Shown piece after piece: positions 32,351 to 40,624 of a DNA stretch of 64,000 nucleotides. Source of the stretch: RGIG7213 sp045540335 (GTDB lineage Bacteria; Bacillota; Clostridia; Oscillospirales; CAG-272); NCBI GenBank assembly GCA_045540335.1, contig JAZQHC010000044.1, forward strand, positions 91,767 to 155,766, read 5' to 3'. The notes below the pieces were generated by a model that did not search any database, had not been told where the DNA came from, and saw nothing but the letters and a program-made list of their open reading frames with translations. Every line of letters begins with the position of its first letter. Within the stretch, counting starts at the first letter, position 1. The translations under genes were made by a program, and so were the position numbers.

Positions 32351-34036
32351 TTAAACACTCATTATTATAGGCAGTATCATAGGTCTGCGTTTTGTTTTTT
32401 GGTAGATATATTTTGCAAGCTCGTCTTTAATTTTATTTTTCATTTGCGAAAAGTCGGCAATGCCGTTTTCCAAGCAACCTTCCAAAACGTAGTACGATAT
32501 TCTTTCAAGCTCTTCCATCAGTTCTTCGGATTCGCGAACGTAAACAAACCCTCTTGAAACTATATCAGGCCCTGCGGTTATCAAGCCTTCGTCCATCTGA
32601 AGGGCAGTAACCACGATTATTATACCGTCTTCTGCAAGGTGGCGTCTGTCGCGAAGAACGATACTGCCTACGTCGCCAACGCCGTACCCGTCAACAAGTA
32701 TTTTTCCGCACGGAACGGTTCCGCCCCAGCGAGCGCCCTCTTCATCGATTTCAAGTGTTTTGCCGTTTTCCGAAAGGAATATGTTTTCTTCCTTTTCGCC
32801 AAGCTGTACGGCAAGCGCCTTGTGGCTTGCAAGGTGGCGGTATTCGCCGTGTATCGGCATAAAATACTTCGGTTTTGTTAAAACGTGCAGCATTTTTAAT
32901 TCTTCTTGGCAAGCATGGCCCGAAACGTGCACGTCTGCAACAGCGTCGTGCAAAACCGTAACGCCTTTTCTTAAAAGCTCGTTTATAATATTGCTTACTA
33001 ATTTTTCATTACCGGGAATGGCATTTGCAGAAATAACTACAAGATCTTTTTCGTTTAATTCGATCTTATCATGCTCTGAAAAAGCCATGCGGTGCAAGGC
33101 AGACATAGGCTCGCCCTGGCTGCCGGTTGATACTATTACCAATTGCTCGGGCTTGTATTTTTTCATTTCCGAAATGTCTATAAGTATGCCCTCGTCTGCG
33201 TGCATATAGCCCAATCGGATAGCAACGTTTACAACGTTTACCATGCTTCTGCCCGTTATGGCAACTTTTCTGCCGTATTTTTCGGCAGAGTTTATTATCT
33301 GCTGAACTCGGTGTACGTTAGAAGAAAACGTCGCAATGGTAATTCTTTTATCTGCATTGGTGAAAAATATCGAATCAAGCGATTCGCCAACGTTCCTTTC
33401 AGACGGCGTATATCCCGGCCTTTCTGCATTTGTGGATTCACACATCAGCAGCAAAACGCCTTCGTTTCCAAGATCACCCAATCGCGTAAGATTTATCATT
33501 TTACTTTCAATGGGCGTTAAGTCTATCTTAAAGTCGCCCGAATGAATTATAGTTCCCAACGGGGTTTTTATCGCAAGGCAAACGGCGTCTGCGATAGAAT
33601 GGTTTACGTTTATCAATTCAACTTGGAAAGACGTACCCAAACGAATCGTTTCCCCTGCGTTAACCGTTATCAATTCCGGTATTATGTCAAAGGAATGCTC
33701 TGAAAGCTTCTTTTCCAAAATGCCCAACGTTAACGCTGTGCCGTAAACGGGTGCGGATATCTGCTTTAACACGTAGGGAAGTGCACCGATATGGTCTTCA
33801 TGGCCGTGGGTAAGCACTATACCTGTTATTTTGTGCACATTTTTTTCTAAATACGTTACGTCGGGGATAACAAGATCGACACCGGGCATATCCCCCTCGG
33901 GGAAAGCAAGCCCGCAATCAACTATCATCATTTCTTCGCCGTATTCTATAACTGCAAGGTTTTTGCCGATTTCGTGCAAACCGCCAAGCATGGTTACTTT
34001 AATTTTTTCTGTACTTTTCTTTTTTCTTTTTGACAT
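32351..34036 (-). CDS. Ribonuclease J
   Basis: 561 residues. Metallo-beta-lactamase fold with LTHGHEDHIGALPYVL (HxHxDH zinc motif near residue 77), MCESTNAERPGYTPSE, the beta-CASP region with VISANAIPGNE, and PIHGEYRHLASHKALAVQLG with the C-terminal domain. RNase J is the main 5'-3' exonuclease and an endonuclease for mRNA decay and rRNA maturation in Firmicutes. TAGGAG precedes the ATG. Whether it corresponds to J1 or J2 cannot be told from one copy. Confidence 0.95.
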   Translation of the reverse strand: MSKRKKKSTEKIKVTMLGGLHEIGKNLAVIEYGEEMMIVDCGLAFPEGDMPGVDLVIPDVTYLEKNVHKITGIVLTHGHEDHIGALPYVLKQISAPVYGTALTLGILEKKLSEHSFDIIPELITVNAGETIRLGTSFQVELINVNHSIADAVCLAIKTPLGTIIHSGDFKIDLTPIESKMINLTRLGDLGNEGVLLLMCESTNAERPGYTPSERNVGESLDSIFFTNADKRITIATFSSNVHRVQQIINSAEKYGRKVAITGRSMVNVVNVAIRLGYMHADEGILIDISEMKKYKPEQLVIVSTGSQGEPMSALHRMAFSEHDKIELNEKDLVVISANAIPGNEKLVSNIINELLRKGVTVLHDAVADVHVSGHACQEELKMLHVLTKPKYFMPIHGEYRHLASHKALAVQLGEKEENIFLSENGKTLEIDEEGARWGGTVPCGKILVDGYGVGDVGSIVLRDRRHLAEDGIIIVVTALQMDEGLITAGPDIVSRGFVYVRESEELMEELERISYYVLEGCLENGIADFSQMKNKIKDELAKYIYQKTKRRPMILPIIMSV

Positions 34037-34271
34037 TTTTTCTCCTATCTGTTAAAAACTGTAAATGTATTTGTATTCTGAACGGTTTTTATTACATAAA
34101 AAGGATATGTAAACTCGCCAAAAGATATTTGCAAACACATACGGTAATGCAAATATCTATGGCTATTTAATTAATCACGAACACATTAGTTGCACATATT
34201 TTAACATATCAATATAGAATAATTGACCGATTTTTATAAACATTTTTTTAATATTGCGCGTATTAAAAATT
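34037..34271 (-). promoter_or_regulatory. RNase J upstream region with inverted repeat
   Basis: No gene seen. AGATATTTGCA (34123-34133) and TGCAAATATCT (34148-34158) form a perfect 11-base inverted repeat with a 14-base loop, 87-122 bases upstream of the RNase J start. Further up on the minus strand an AT-rich stretch has a weak promoter-like TTAAAAT. The repeat could be a 5'-leader hairpin; RNase J and RNase E leaders are known feedback sites in other bacteria, but this link is inference. Confidence 0.4.
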
Positions 34272-36530
34272 TTACATTTTGTTTTTTTCATTGATTTTGG
34301 CAATAATTTCAGATACGATGTCGGAAGATGCAGATGCATTATACCCCTCTGTTATCACCCTGAATCCTTTGTCTGCAAATCCAACGGTAGATGTTGCGTT
34401 GTCTTTTTTTATAATAACTCCGTCGCCGTAAATGCGTTGGTATGGTATATTATCTTCGTATAAACGCGATAATATTTCGGCACGTTCTTCGTACGGAACG
34501 CTTATATTATCCTCTCTTACAAAAAAGGGTCTTACTTTTTTAACTGCCTCTTCAAGTGTTATTCTGTGCTTTTTTAAAATCGAAAGAAGCTTTACCGTAC
34601 AAGCTAACGGATCGGATTTGAAGATGTTTTTATAAAACGCTTCCCTTGCAAGATTATCCTGCCTTATCTCACTTGATGGGCTGTCAAGATAAAATACGGC
34701 GTTTATCCCTCTTTTTTTGGCTATTTCTGCGTATATTGGCGGGTCGTAATATGAAAGCGCAAGGGTGTTTATGCTTTCCTCGTCTTCAAGTGCTATTATC
34801 GAGGCTACCATGTGGTATTTATCCGTTACGAAAAGCGAACCGTTTATTACTTGACTGAATCTTATATTGTCGCTGTCGCTTTCTATATCTATGCAAAAAT
34901 ATTCATCAGAATTTGGGGAAGTGTATTCGTGTACGTCTGCCCCCAAGGCAGATAAAACACCTGATAAAAGTCTGCATTCTTTTGAGTGGCGAATGCAAAT
35001 ATTTACGTTTTCCAGCTCGTTTTCTGTGCCCTTGCACATTTGATTTACAAGTGCGCTTTTGTACAATTCGTCTGCACCTTGAATGGTTTCCGTTTCGTAT
35101 ATATCACAAGGGGGCAAAACGGTGCGTGAAAAAAACGTATCTTCTATTTTGCGTTCCTCGGAAGCTTTTATTTTCAAACCGTTTTTGTCGCGCAAGATAA
35201 AATGCAGCTTGTCGCCCGTTGTATCTTTTTTGATATATACCATTACGTCAAGACGGTAATACATATTTATGAAATTTGCCATGTGATAAAATCCGTCCTT
35301 GAATTTCATACATTTGCAACCGCTGTACTTAACCCCGCAGGCGAATATTTCCGATGCGGCAGAAGCCATGGGCGATCCGTCGCATATAACCCCTGCCGTT
35401 TTGTACATAACACCGATTGCAGAGCCCAGCGCACAAACTCCGTCGTTACCGAGGTTGCCGTATAATTCGCCTTTTATGCCGTCACTGCCGAAAAGAGTAC
35501 CTTTTTTTATAACGTTTCTCATCAATTCATCTCCGTTTACGATACTTCCCGTTGGGATAACGGTGTTTTCTTCAAGCGTTATGCCATCGCCGATAATACT
35601 GCCTGCACCTATAACGCACCCTTTTTGAATATTTGCATTTTTGCCTATTACAACACCCCTGCAAATTATACATTCCCTTACGGTTGCGCCGTCTTGCACG
35701 GTTACGTCGTCGTGAATCACGGCTGAATTTACCGTTGCGTTTTTTCCAAGGTGCATACCCTCGCCGATAACGCTGTTTATTACGCCGATTTGTTCGTTAT
35801 TCAGTGCGTTTAACGAATATTTCCCATTTAAAGCCTCTATATTACATTTTCGGTATTCTTCAAGGTTGCCTATATCGCACCACGCACCGTCGCCCTCAAA
35901 GGCAAACAGTCTTTTATCGTTTTTCATCAGCAACGGAAAAAGATCTTTACTGAAATCAAACATCGTATTCGTCGGAACATATTTAAGAACGTCTTTTTTT
36001 ATTATATATATCCCCGTATTTATTCTGTTTGAAAAAACCTCTCCCCAAGAGGGCTTTTCGGCAAACCTTGATATTTTGCCGTTTTTCTCTGCCATGATAA
36101 CACCGTATAGCATTGGCGTATGCGTTTTTGCGGATATTATAGTAACGTCTGCCTGCATTTTTTTATGGTATTCGTATGCTTCTTTTAAATCATAATCCCA
36201 TATGCCGTCACCGGAGGCAACGATAAAATCATCAGATAAAAAATCTTCGCACGCCTTTACACCGCCCGCTGTGCCAAGTGGCGTTTCTTCCGTGTAATAT
36301 TTAAGGTTTACGCCGGCGTAAAGATCCCCAAAGGTGTTTTTTATCATTTCGGGCATATGCTTCAACGTAACTGCGGCGTCGTTTATTCCATTTCGGCATA
36401 AGTGGCGTAATATGTGTGCCATTACCGGCTCGTTAAGCACGGGTGCAAGCGGCTTTGGAAACGTGTCTGTTAAGGGCTTTAATCTTGTGCCGAAGCCGCC
36501 CGCCATAATAACTGCTTTTATTCCGTTCAT
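34272..36530 (-). CDS. Sugar nucleotidyltransferase fused to degenerate phosphomannomutase domain
   Basis: 752 residues. N-terminal 240 residues: nucleotidyltransferase with AVIMAGGFGTRLKPLTDTFP, PKPLAPVLNEP, EETPLGTAGGV and FAEKPSWGE. Residues about 250-345: left-handed beta-helix hexapeptide repeats (IGKNANIQKGCVIGAGSIIG). Residues about 370-750: phosphohexomutase-like fold, but the usual TASHNP serine loop, the DGDxDR metal loop (here IDIESDSDNIR) and the RPSGTEP phosphate loop (here ADKGFRVITEG) are not intact. The front half probably makes an NDP-mannose or NDP-glucose-type sugar for surface glycans. The rear half is probably non-catalytic. Such fusions occur in other Firmicutes. A TATAAT (36554-36559) lies before the start. 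Confidence 0.85.
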   Translation of the reverse strand: MNGIKAVIMAGGFGTRLKPLTDTFPKPLAPVLNEPVMAHILRHLCRNGINDAAVTLKHMPEMIKNTFGDLYAGVNLKYYTEETPLGTAGGVKACEDFLSDDFIVASGDGIWDYDLKEAYEYHKKMQADVTIISAKTHTPMLYGVIMAEKNGKISRFAEKPSWGEVFSNRINTGIYIIKKDVLKYVPTNTMFDFSKDLFPLLMKNDKRLFAFEGDGAWCDIGNLEEYRKCNIEALNGKYSLNALNNEQIGVINSVIGEGMHLGKNATVNSAVIHDDVTVQDGATVRECIICRGVVIGKNANIQKGCVIGAGSIIGDGITLEENTVIPTGSIVNGDELMRNVIKKGTLFGSDGIKGELYGNLGNDGVCALGSAIGVMYKTAGVICDGSPMASAASEIFACGVKYSGCKCMKFKDGFYHMANFINMYYRLDVMVYIKKDTTGDKLHFILRDKNGLKIKASEERKIEDTFFSRTVLPPCDIYETETIQGADELYKSALVNQMCKGTENELENVNICIRHSKECRLLSGVLSALGADVHEYTSPNSDEYFCIDIESDSDNIRFSQVINGSLFVTDKYHMVASIIALEDEESINTLALSYYDPPIYAEIAKKRGINAVFYLDSPSSEIRQDNLAREAFYKNIFKSDPLACTVKLLSILKKHRITLEEAVKKVRPFFVREDNISVPYEERAEILSRLYEDNIPYQRIYGDGVIIKKDNATSTVGFADKGFRVITEGYNASASSDIVSEIIAKINEKNKM

Positions 36531-36570
36531 ACAAATCTTTCCTCCGTATCACGATTATATTGCACAAAAT

Positions 36571-36603
36571 AAAAAAAGTTTATTCACCGACAGGGTGAAT
36601 AAA
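36571..36603 (-). terminator. Minus-strand terminator beyond the namZ gene
   Basis: TTTATTCACC (36579-36588) pairs with GGTGAATAAA (36594-36603). Read on the minus strand the hairpin is followed by seven T (36571-36577). It is the first terminator met by transcripts leaving the DHHW-namZ operon. Confidence 0.65.
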
Positions 36604-36657
36604 TAATTTCTTTTGGATAACAATCCGTACAGAATAATTGATACGAAAGGTTTTGTT

Positions 36658-36969
36658 ATGTTAAAGGGCACGCAGAAAAAAGTTGTGATTATAAAGGATA
36701 CGAAAAGCGGTATATTCGACGAGGCGTATTTTATATTGAAAAATAATACCGACGTGTCTGTTCAAACACGTGATATGGTGGCAGAGGCAAACAGAATAAT
36801 AAACTGTTCTGTAACGGAAAACGCCGAAGGGGATTTATTAAAAAACAGCGGAATTTCTTTGCACCAAAAAAGGGCGGAAAAATATATCCGCCCCTTGTGG
36901 TTTTCATTAGGTGTATTGTTTTGTTGTGGAATATTTGCCGCAACGCTTGTATTGCTTGGTTACTCGTAA
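36658..36969 (+). CDS. Small protein with C-terminal membrane helix, unknown function
   Basis: 103 residues from ATG 36658 (GAAAGG eight bases upstream). I do not recognise the family. The N-terminal 75 residues are soluble and mixed (KKVVIIKDTKSGIFDEAYFI); after a basic stretch (HQKRAEKYIRP) comes one membrane helix at about 78-100, ending LLGYS, so the body faces the cytoplasm. It is the only plus-strand gene between 30.4 and 49 kb, and its last ten bases overlap the end of namZ on the other strand. Transcripts of namZ would run antisense through the whole gene. Confidence 0.75.
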   Translation: MLKGTQKKVVIIKDTKSGIFDEAYFILKNNTDVSVQTRDMVAEANRIINCSVTENAEGDLLKNSGISLHQKRAEKYIRPLWFSLGVLFCCGIFAATLVLLGYS

Positions 36970-38087
36970 ATATAAAAGGCCGATGACTTTTTACGGAATT
37001 CAGCGCATTTCTCTATGCAGTCGTTGATTATTACGTCGCTGCTTACCCCATCGTACAAGCGGGAAGTACCAAACGTTCTTCCAAGTGCCTTATCGCTGAA
37101 TTCTACCCCGTACATATCGCGTATCGTTTCAACAAGCTTTACGCCGCAGGCAAACGGCGAAAATGCGTTTTTATCCGTTACGTGTACCTGAACTCCGCAA
37201 CACAACTGCCCTTGAAACTTTGAAAACGTAGGTGTAAAGAATGCAGGGCGGTATATTACCCCGTCTTGCTTTTGGGAATTTAATTTATCTGCTAATTGCC
37301 GTGCGTTGAAATTCGGTGCGCCTATTATTTCAAACGGTTGGGTCGTGCCTCTTCCCTCTGAAACCTGCTTTGTTGCTTCAAAAAGGCACGTGCCAAGATA
37401 AACCAATGCCGTATTAAGCGTAGGCATATTGGGCGATGGCGCAACCCACGGCAGATCGGTGTCTGTAAGGCAAATTTTTCTTGTTAATCCGTCGCACGGA
37501 ATAACGTAAAGCTCTGTTCCAAGCTTATACGTTGAATTTATGTATCTTGCAAATTCGCCGATAGTCATACCGTATCTTGTCGGAACGGCGTATTCGCCTA
37601 TAAAAGACGAGTGATTTACATCGTCTAATATTTCGCCTTCTATTTTTTCGCATCCTACGGGGTTCATTCTGTCAAACACAACAAACGGTATTTTTGCCTT
37701 TGCGGCAGATTTCATACTGCGCGTCATTGTGTAAAGATAGGTGTAGAATCTTGCGCCCACGTCTTGCATATCGAACAAAAGCATATCAATGCCGTTCAGC
37801 ATCTGCTCGTCAGGTGCTTTTTTATCACCGTAAAGGCTGATAACGGGGGTGTTGGTTATAGGCTCTGTCTGCTCGGATTCTATTTTACAGCCTGCCTGCG
37901 CCGCACCGTACAAGCCATGCTCGGGCGAGAACAACGCTTTTAAATTGCAATGCTTGTACAGCACCTCGTAAGAGGGAACAAGCCTGCGCGTTACCCCTGA
38001 CATATTTGTTATAAGCCCTGCATTTGCGCCCTTTATTATCGGCAGAGCAACGTCTATTCTGTCTATTCCGTTTAATACTTTTTTCAT
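36960..38087 (-). CDS. Exo-beta-N-acetylmuramidase NamZ family (DUF1343)
   Basis: 375 residues from ATG 38087, which overlaps the stop region of the upstream lipoprotein gene (TAATATG). Seen: GLITNMSGVTRR, LFSPEHGLYGAAQAG, TPVISLYGDKKAP, FDMQDVGARFYTYLYTM, DRMNPVG, and WVAPSPNMPTLNTALVYLG with EGRGTTQPFE, all DUF1343 hallmarks. Characterised members (NamZ, GH171) remove MurNAc from the non-reducing end of wall fragments in peptidoglycan recycling. No signal peptide is seen, so it is probably cytoplasmic here, which differs from exported members. Coupling to a DHHW lipoprotein suggests a wall-editing pair. Confidence 0.88.
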   Translation of the reverse strand: MKKVLNGIDRIDVALPIIKGANAGLITNMSGVTRRLVPSYEVLYKHCNLKALFSPEHGLYGAAQAGCKIESEQTEPITNTPVISLYGDKKAPDEQMLNGIDMLLFDMQDVGARFYTYLYTMTRSMKSAAKAKIPFVVFDRMNPVGCEKIEGEILDDVNHSSFIGEYAVPTRYGMTIGEFARYINSTYKLGTELYVIPCDGLTRKICLTDTDLPWVAPSPNMPTLNTALVYLGTCLFEATKQVSEGRGTTQPFEIIGAPNFNARQLADKLNSQKQDGVIYRPAFFTPTFSKFQGQLCCGVQVHVTDKNAFSPFACGVKLVETIRDMYGVEFSDKALGRTFGTSRLYDGVSSDVIINDCIEKCAEFRKKSSAFYIYE

Positions 38088-38088
38088 A

Positions 38089-39540
38089 TTATTCAAACAT
38101 CAACTGCATGAAATCCCCGCCTATGCTTCTTTCTGTGTAAACGAATATTACGTAGTCGGGCTTTTCTTCCTCTATTTTTTTATAATCTATCGTATAATTC
38201 CAAAGAACGCCTGGGTTTGTATATAATTTGCTGAACGACATACCGGCATACGGCAAGAAATACGCACCGTACGAATCACCTATAAGGTAAGCCTTTGGCG
38301 AGCTTTCCTCATCTATAACCGATTCCGTAGGATAATTACCAACGGGAATATTGCATATTATATCTCCTGCGGCGCGTTTAACGGGATAAAAATCACCCGT
38401 TTTATCGAATTTGGGGAATAAAAACGGCGTTTCTTCCCTCAAAATTCCGTATGCACGCAGCATATTAGCCATATCGCCTGCGGGACAATCGGTATAAACT
38501 ACGTCAAAATCTGTAATTGGGTGGTAGGCAACATTCGGAAAATCCTTTTTCACGAATTGCATCATTGCGTCGTATGCGTAATATGCGCCCAGCTCTGACC
38601 AGTGCGTGTCGGTTCGGTAATAAATATCCTCGCTTTTGTGCGCATCAAAAACGGAAAGCAAGTCTGGCACTATTATATCGTCGTTGTTCATTGAATTCAT
38701 ATATTCAACAAATTGAGAAACGGCGGTGCTGTTTCGTTTTTCGGTAGCAAGGTATTCGTGCATTTCGTCGTAGTATATTGAAACCGGATTGGGTGCAAGG
38801 ATATAAACAAGCTTCGTATCCTTGCCTGTTAAGGATTGTATGGTTTGCACCCTTTTGTTTAAAACAGCGTATATCTGCCTTAAATTACTGGGCGTGGTTG
38901 CAGAACCGCCAAGAAGGTGGCCAACCGTTTCTCTTAAATACAATCGAGAATTTCTTCCCGCAAAAACGGCTGTTTCTATATTTTGAAACGGTACGCGCGC
39001 GCTTACCGCATCGCTTTTTCCCTTACCGCTTGAAGTAGCGTATAACGTTACCGTGTCTATACCTTCGCCGCATAATTCAACGTAAAAGTACTTGCCGCAA
39101 GCTTTGTCGGTATATTCAACGTTGTTTTTGCCCGAATAGGTGATTGCCGCGTTTGACTCGCAAGTGCCGAAAATCACCGTTCTGTCAAAGCAATGCGGAA
39201 ATATACCAAGTATAGTCGGCGTGTCGGTTTTTTCTAAAGGCGTGTCCTCGGTTTCTGCATTGGTTTGGGGCGGCTCGGTCAAATCTTCACTTTCGCTATC
39301 GCTTTCAATTTCGCTTTCGCTGTCGTTATAGCTGTCGCTGTCGTGATAGTATGTATCGGTACTACTGTCCTCCGGTGGGATAGTATCAGATAAAGCGCCG
39401 CTTTGTGCATCGGTCGGTGCGTTTATGGTTTCACTTTCGCCGCTGTTTTCGTTAGAGCACGCGCAAAGTGCAAGAAATACAATACACAAAGCAAAAGAAA
39501 TACTTCTTTTGAAAAATATTTTGAAATCAGTTTTTTTCAT
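38089..39540 (-). CDS. DHHW-type lipoprotein (AlgX/SGNH-like), copy 2
   Basis: 483 residues. Lipoprotein signal with lipobox ALCAC near residue 28, then an unusually acidic Ser/Asp/Glu spacer (about residues 60-105) that would hold the domain away from the membrane. The body matches copy 1 at 31012: LVYILAPNPVSIYYDEM, YYRTDTHWSELGAYYAYDAM, and GDSYGAYFLP, the SGNH-like GDS block that copy 1 has only as FDSFG. The family is tied to acetylation or other tailoring of surface polymers; no acyltransferase is nearby. A strong promoter lies upstream and namZ follows with overlap. Confidence 0.82.
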   Translation of the reverse strand: MKKTDFKIFFKRSISFALCIVFLALCACSNENSGESETINAPTDAQSGALSDTIPPEDSSTDTYYHDSDSYNDSESEIESDSESEDLTEPPQTNAETEDTPLEKTDTPTILGIFPHCFDRTVIFGTCESNAAITYSGKNNVEYTDKACGKYFYVELCGEGIDTVTLYATSSGKGKSDAVSARVPFQNIETAVFAGRNSRLYLRETVGHLLGGSATTPSNLRQIYAVLNKRVQTIQSLTGKDTKLVYILAPNPVSIYYDEMHEYLATEKRNSTAVSQFVEYMNSMNNDDIIVPDLLSVFDAHKSEDIYYRTDTHWSELGAYYAYDAMMQFVKKDFPNVAYHPITDFDVVYTDCPAGDMANMLRAYGILREETPFLFPKFDKTGDFYPVKRAAGDIICNIPVGNYPTESVIDEESSPKAYLIGDSYGAYFLPYAGMSFSKLYTNPGVLWNYTIDYKKIEEEKPDYVIFVYTERSIGGDFMQLMFE

Positions 39541-39572
39541 GTGATTACGGTCCTTTCATACGCCTATACGAC

Positions 39573-39601
39573 ATTTTATCACATATAGTTTAATTTGTCA
39601 A
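39573..39601 (-). promoter_or_regulatory. Promoter of the DHHW2-namZ operon
   Basis: On the minus strand TTGACA (39596-39601), 17 bases, TAAAAT (39573-39578), about 30 bases before the start codon. Confidence 0.8.
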
Positions 39602-39670
39602 TTTGTAAAGTATTTCGGTCTGTTTGTATAGTAACTTTGTGAAAAATAACGGTAAAAAATGGTTTGCCTT

Positions 39671-40618
39671 TTATTTACTTTTCTTTTCGTATATTGCACA
39701 AAGCATTATGGTCGTAAAAGTCAATATCAAGCACGAGAGTGCAAGAATAATGCCGTTTTGTAAATACGAATCAGAGCCCATATTAAACTCTGCCAAAAAT
39801 CCTACGGTAAGTGACGTAAGAAAAACAACGGGAAATAAGGCGTGCCAACGTTGAAAATATTTGTTTTTTATAATTTTTACAAACATCAGTGTGAAGATAA
39901 CTATAAGAATTACTGCAGAAATCACCTGCGATATTCTTACAAAGCCAAAATAAACGCTGTCTGTTCGCAAGCTTTCCGTAAACGTGCGTATGCCTGCATA
40001 CGTTGTTAAAAATACCAGCGTTTTTGCGCCTTTTCTTTGAAGCTTATCCTTGAATGCCTGCATCAGTATCCATATCAAGAAGCAAAGCAACGCCTCGTAA
40101 AAGAAAACCGCCAAACACCAGCTTTCGTATATTTCCACGTAAGAAGCGAACGGAAAACGGCAAAATACATCTTCTGTTACGAATCTGCCGTAGCAATCGC
40201 TTGAAAAAGCACTGCCCATTCTGCCGACCGCTATTGCCAAGGGCGCGTAAAAACACACCGCATCTGTAATATGCAGAATATATTTTTTGCAATCGGTAAA
40301 TATACAGAATAAAATTATTGCCGCCGCCGCGCCGAAAAAAGCACCGTATAGACAAAAGCCGCCCGTTGTAAAGTCGAACATTTCGTCTATTGAAGAAAAT
40401 AATACCGCATTAAACGAAACGTACATAATACGTGAAAAAAACAAACCGAATATCACCGCAAAAGGTGAAATGTAAAACAGTATTTCAGGCGGAAATTTGC
40501 TTTTTTTAACACAGCTTACCGCGGTAAGAAATATAGCTGCACACGCACCAAGCGATATGAATATGCCGTTGGGCGAAAACAACGCGCTTTGGCTTGTAAA
40601 CAAAGTCAGAAATTGCAA
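39671..40618 (-). CDS. Lgt-like integral membrane protein (prolipoprotein diacylglyceryl transferase family)
   Basis: 315 residues from TTG 40618, no better start seen; GAAAGG is ten bases upstream inside the preceding stop. About seven to eight membrane helices. Lgt features kept: FSPNGIFISLGA, GGFCLYGAFFG, VEIYESW, and GIRTFTESLRTDS near the end. Changed: the Lgt signature GRxGNFxNxExxG reads GRMGSAFSSDCYG, losing both Asn and the Glu. True Lgt moves diacylglycerol from phosphatidylglycerol to lipoprotein Cys. With the signature altered, this may be a divergent paralogue with another acceptor. It closes an operon with a glycosyltransferase and a phosphodiester glycosidase. Confidence 0.78.
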   Translation of the reverse strand: MQFLTLFTSQSALFSPNGIFISLGACAAIFLTAVSCVKKSKFPPEILFYISPFAVIFGLFFSRIMYVSFNAVLFSSIDEMFDFTTGGFCLYGAFFGAAAAIILFCIFTDCKKYILHITDAVCFYAPLAIAVGRMGSAFSSDCYGRFVTEDVFCRFPFASYVEIYESWCLAVFFYEALLCFLIWILMQAFKDKLQRKGAKTLVFLTTYAGIRTFTESLRTDSVYFGFVRISQVISAVILIVIFTLMFVKIIKNKYFQRWHALFPVVFLTSLTVGFLAEFNMGSDSYLQNGIILALSCLILTFTTIMLCAIYEKKSK

Positions 40619-40624
40619 GGGTTA

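Noticed and set aside
30447..34036. A skin-like excisable element splitting sigG
   Set aside because: No recombinase or att-like repeat is visible, the flanking genes are housekeeping, and excision in the forespore would be inherited. I keep only the truncation as fact.
39290..39350. Tandem DNA repeat inside the DHHW2 gene
   Set aside because: The TCGCTTTC-like repetition simply encodes a Ser/Asp/Glu spacer after the lipobox; low complexity, not a mobile repeat.
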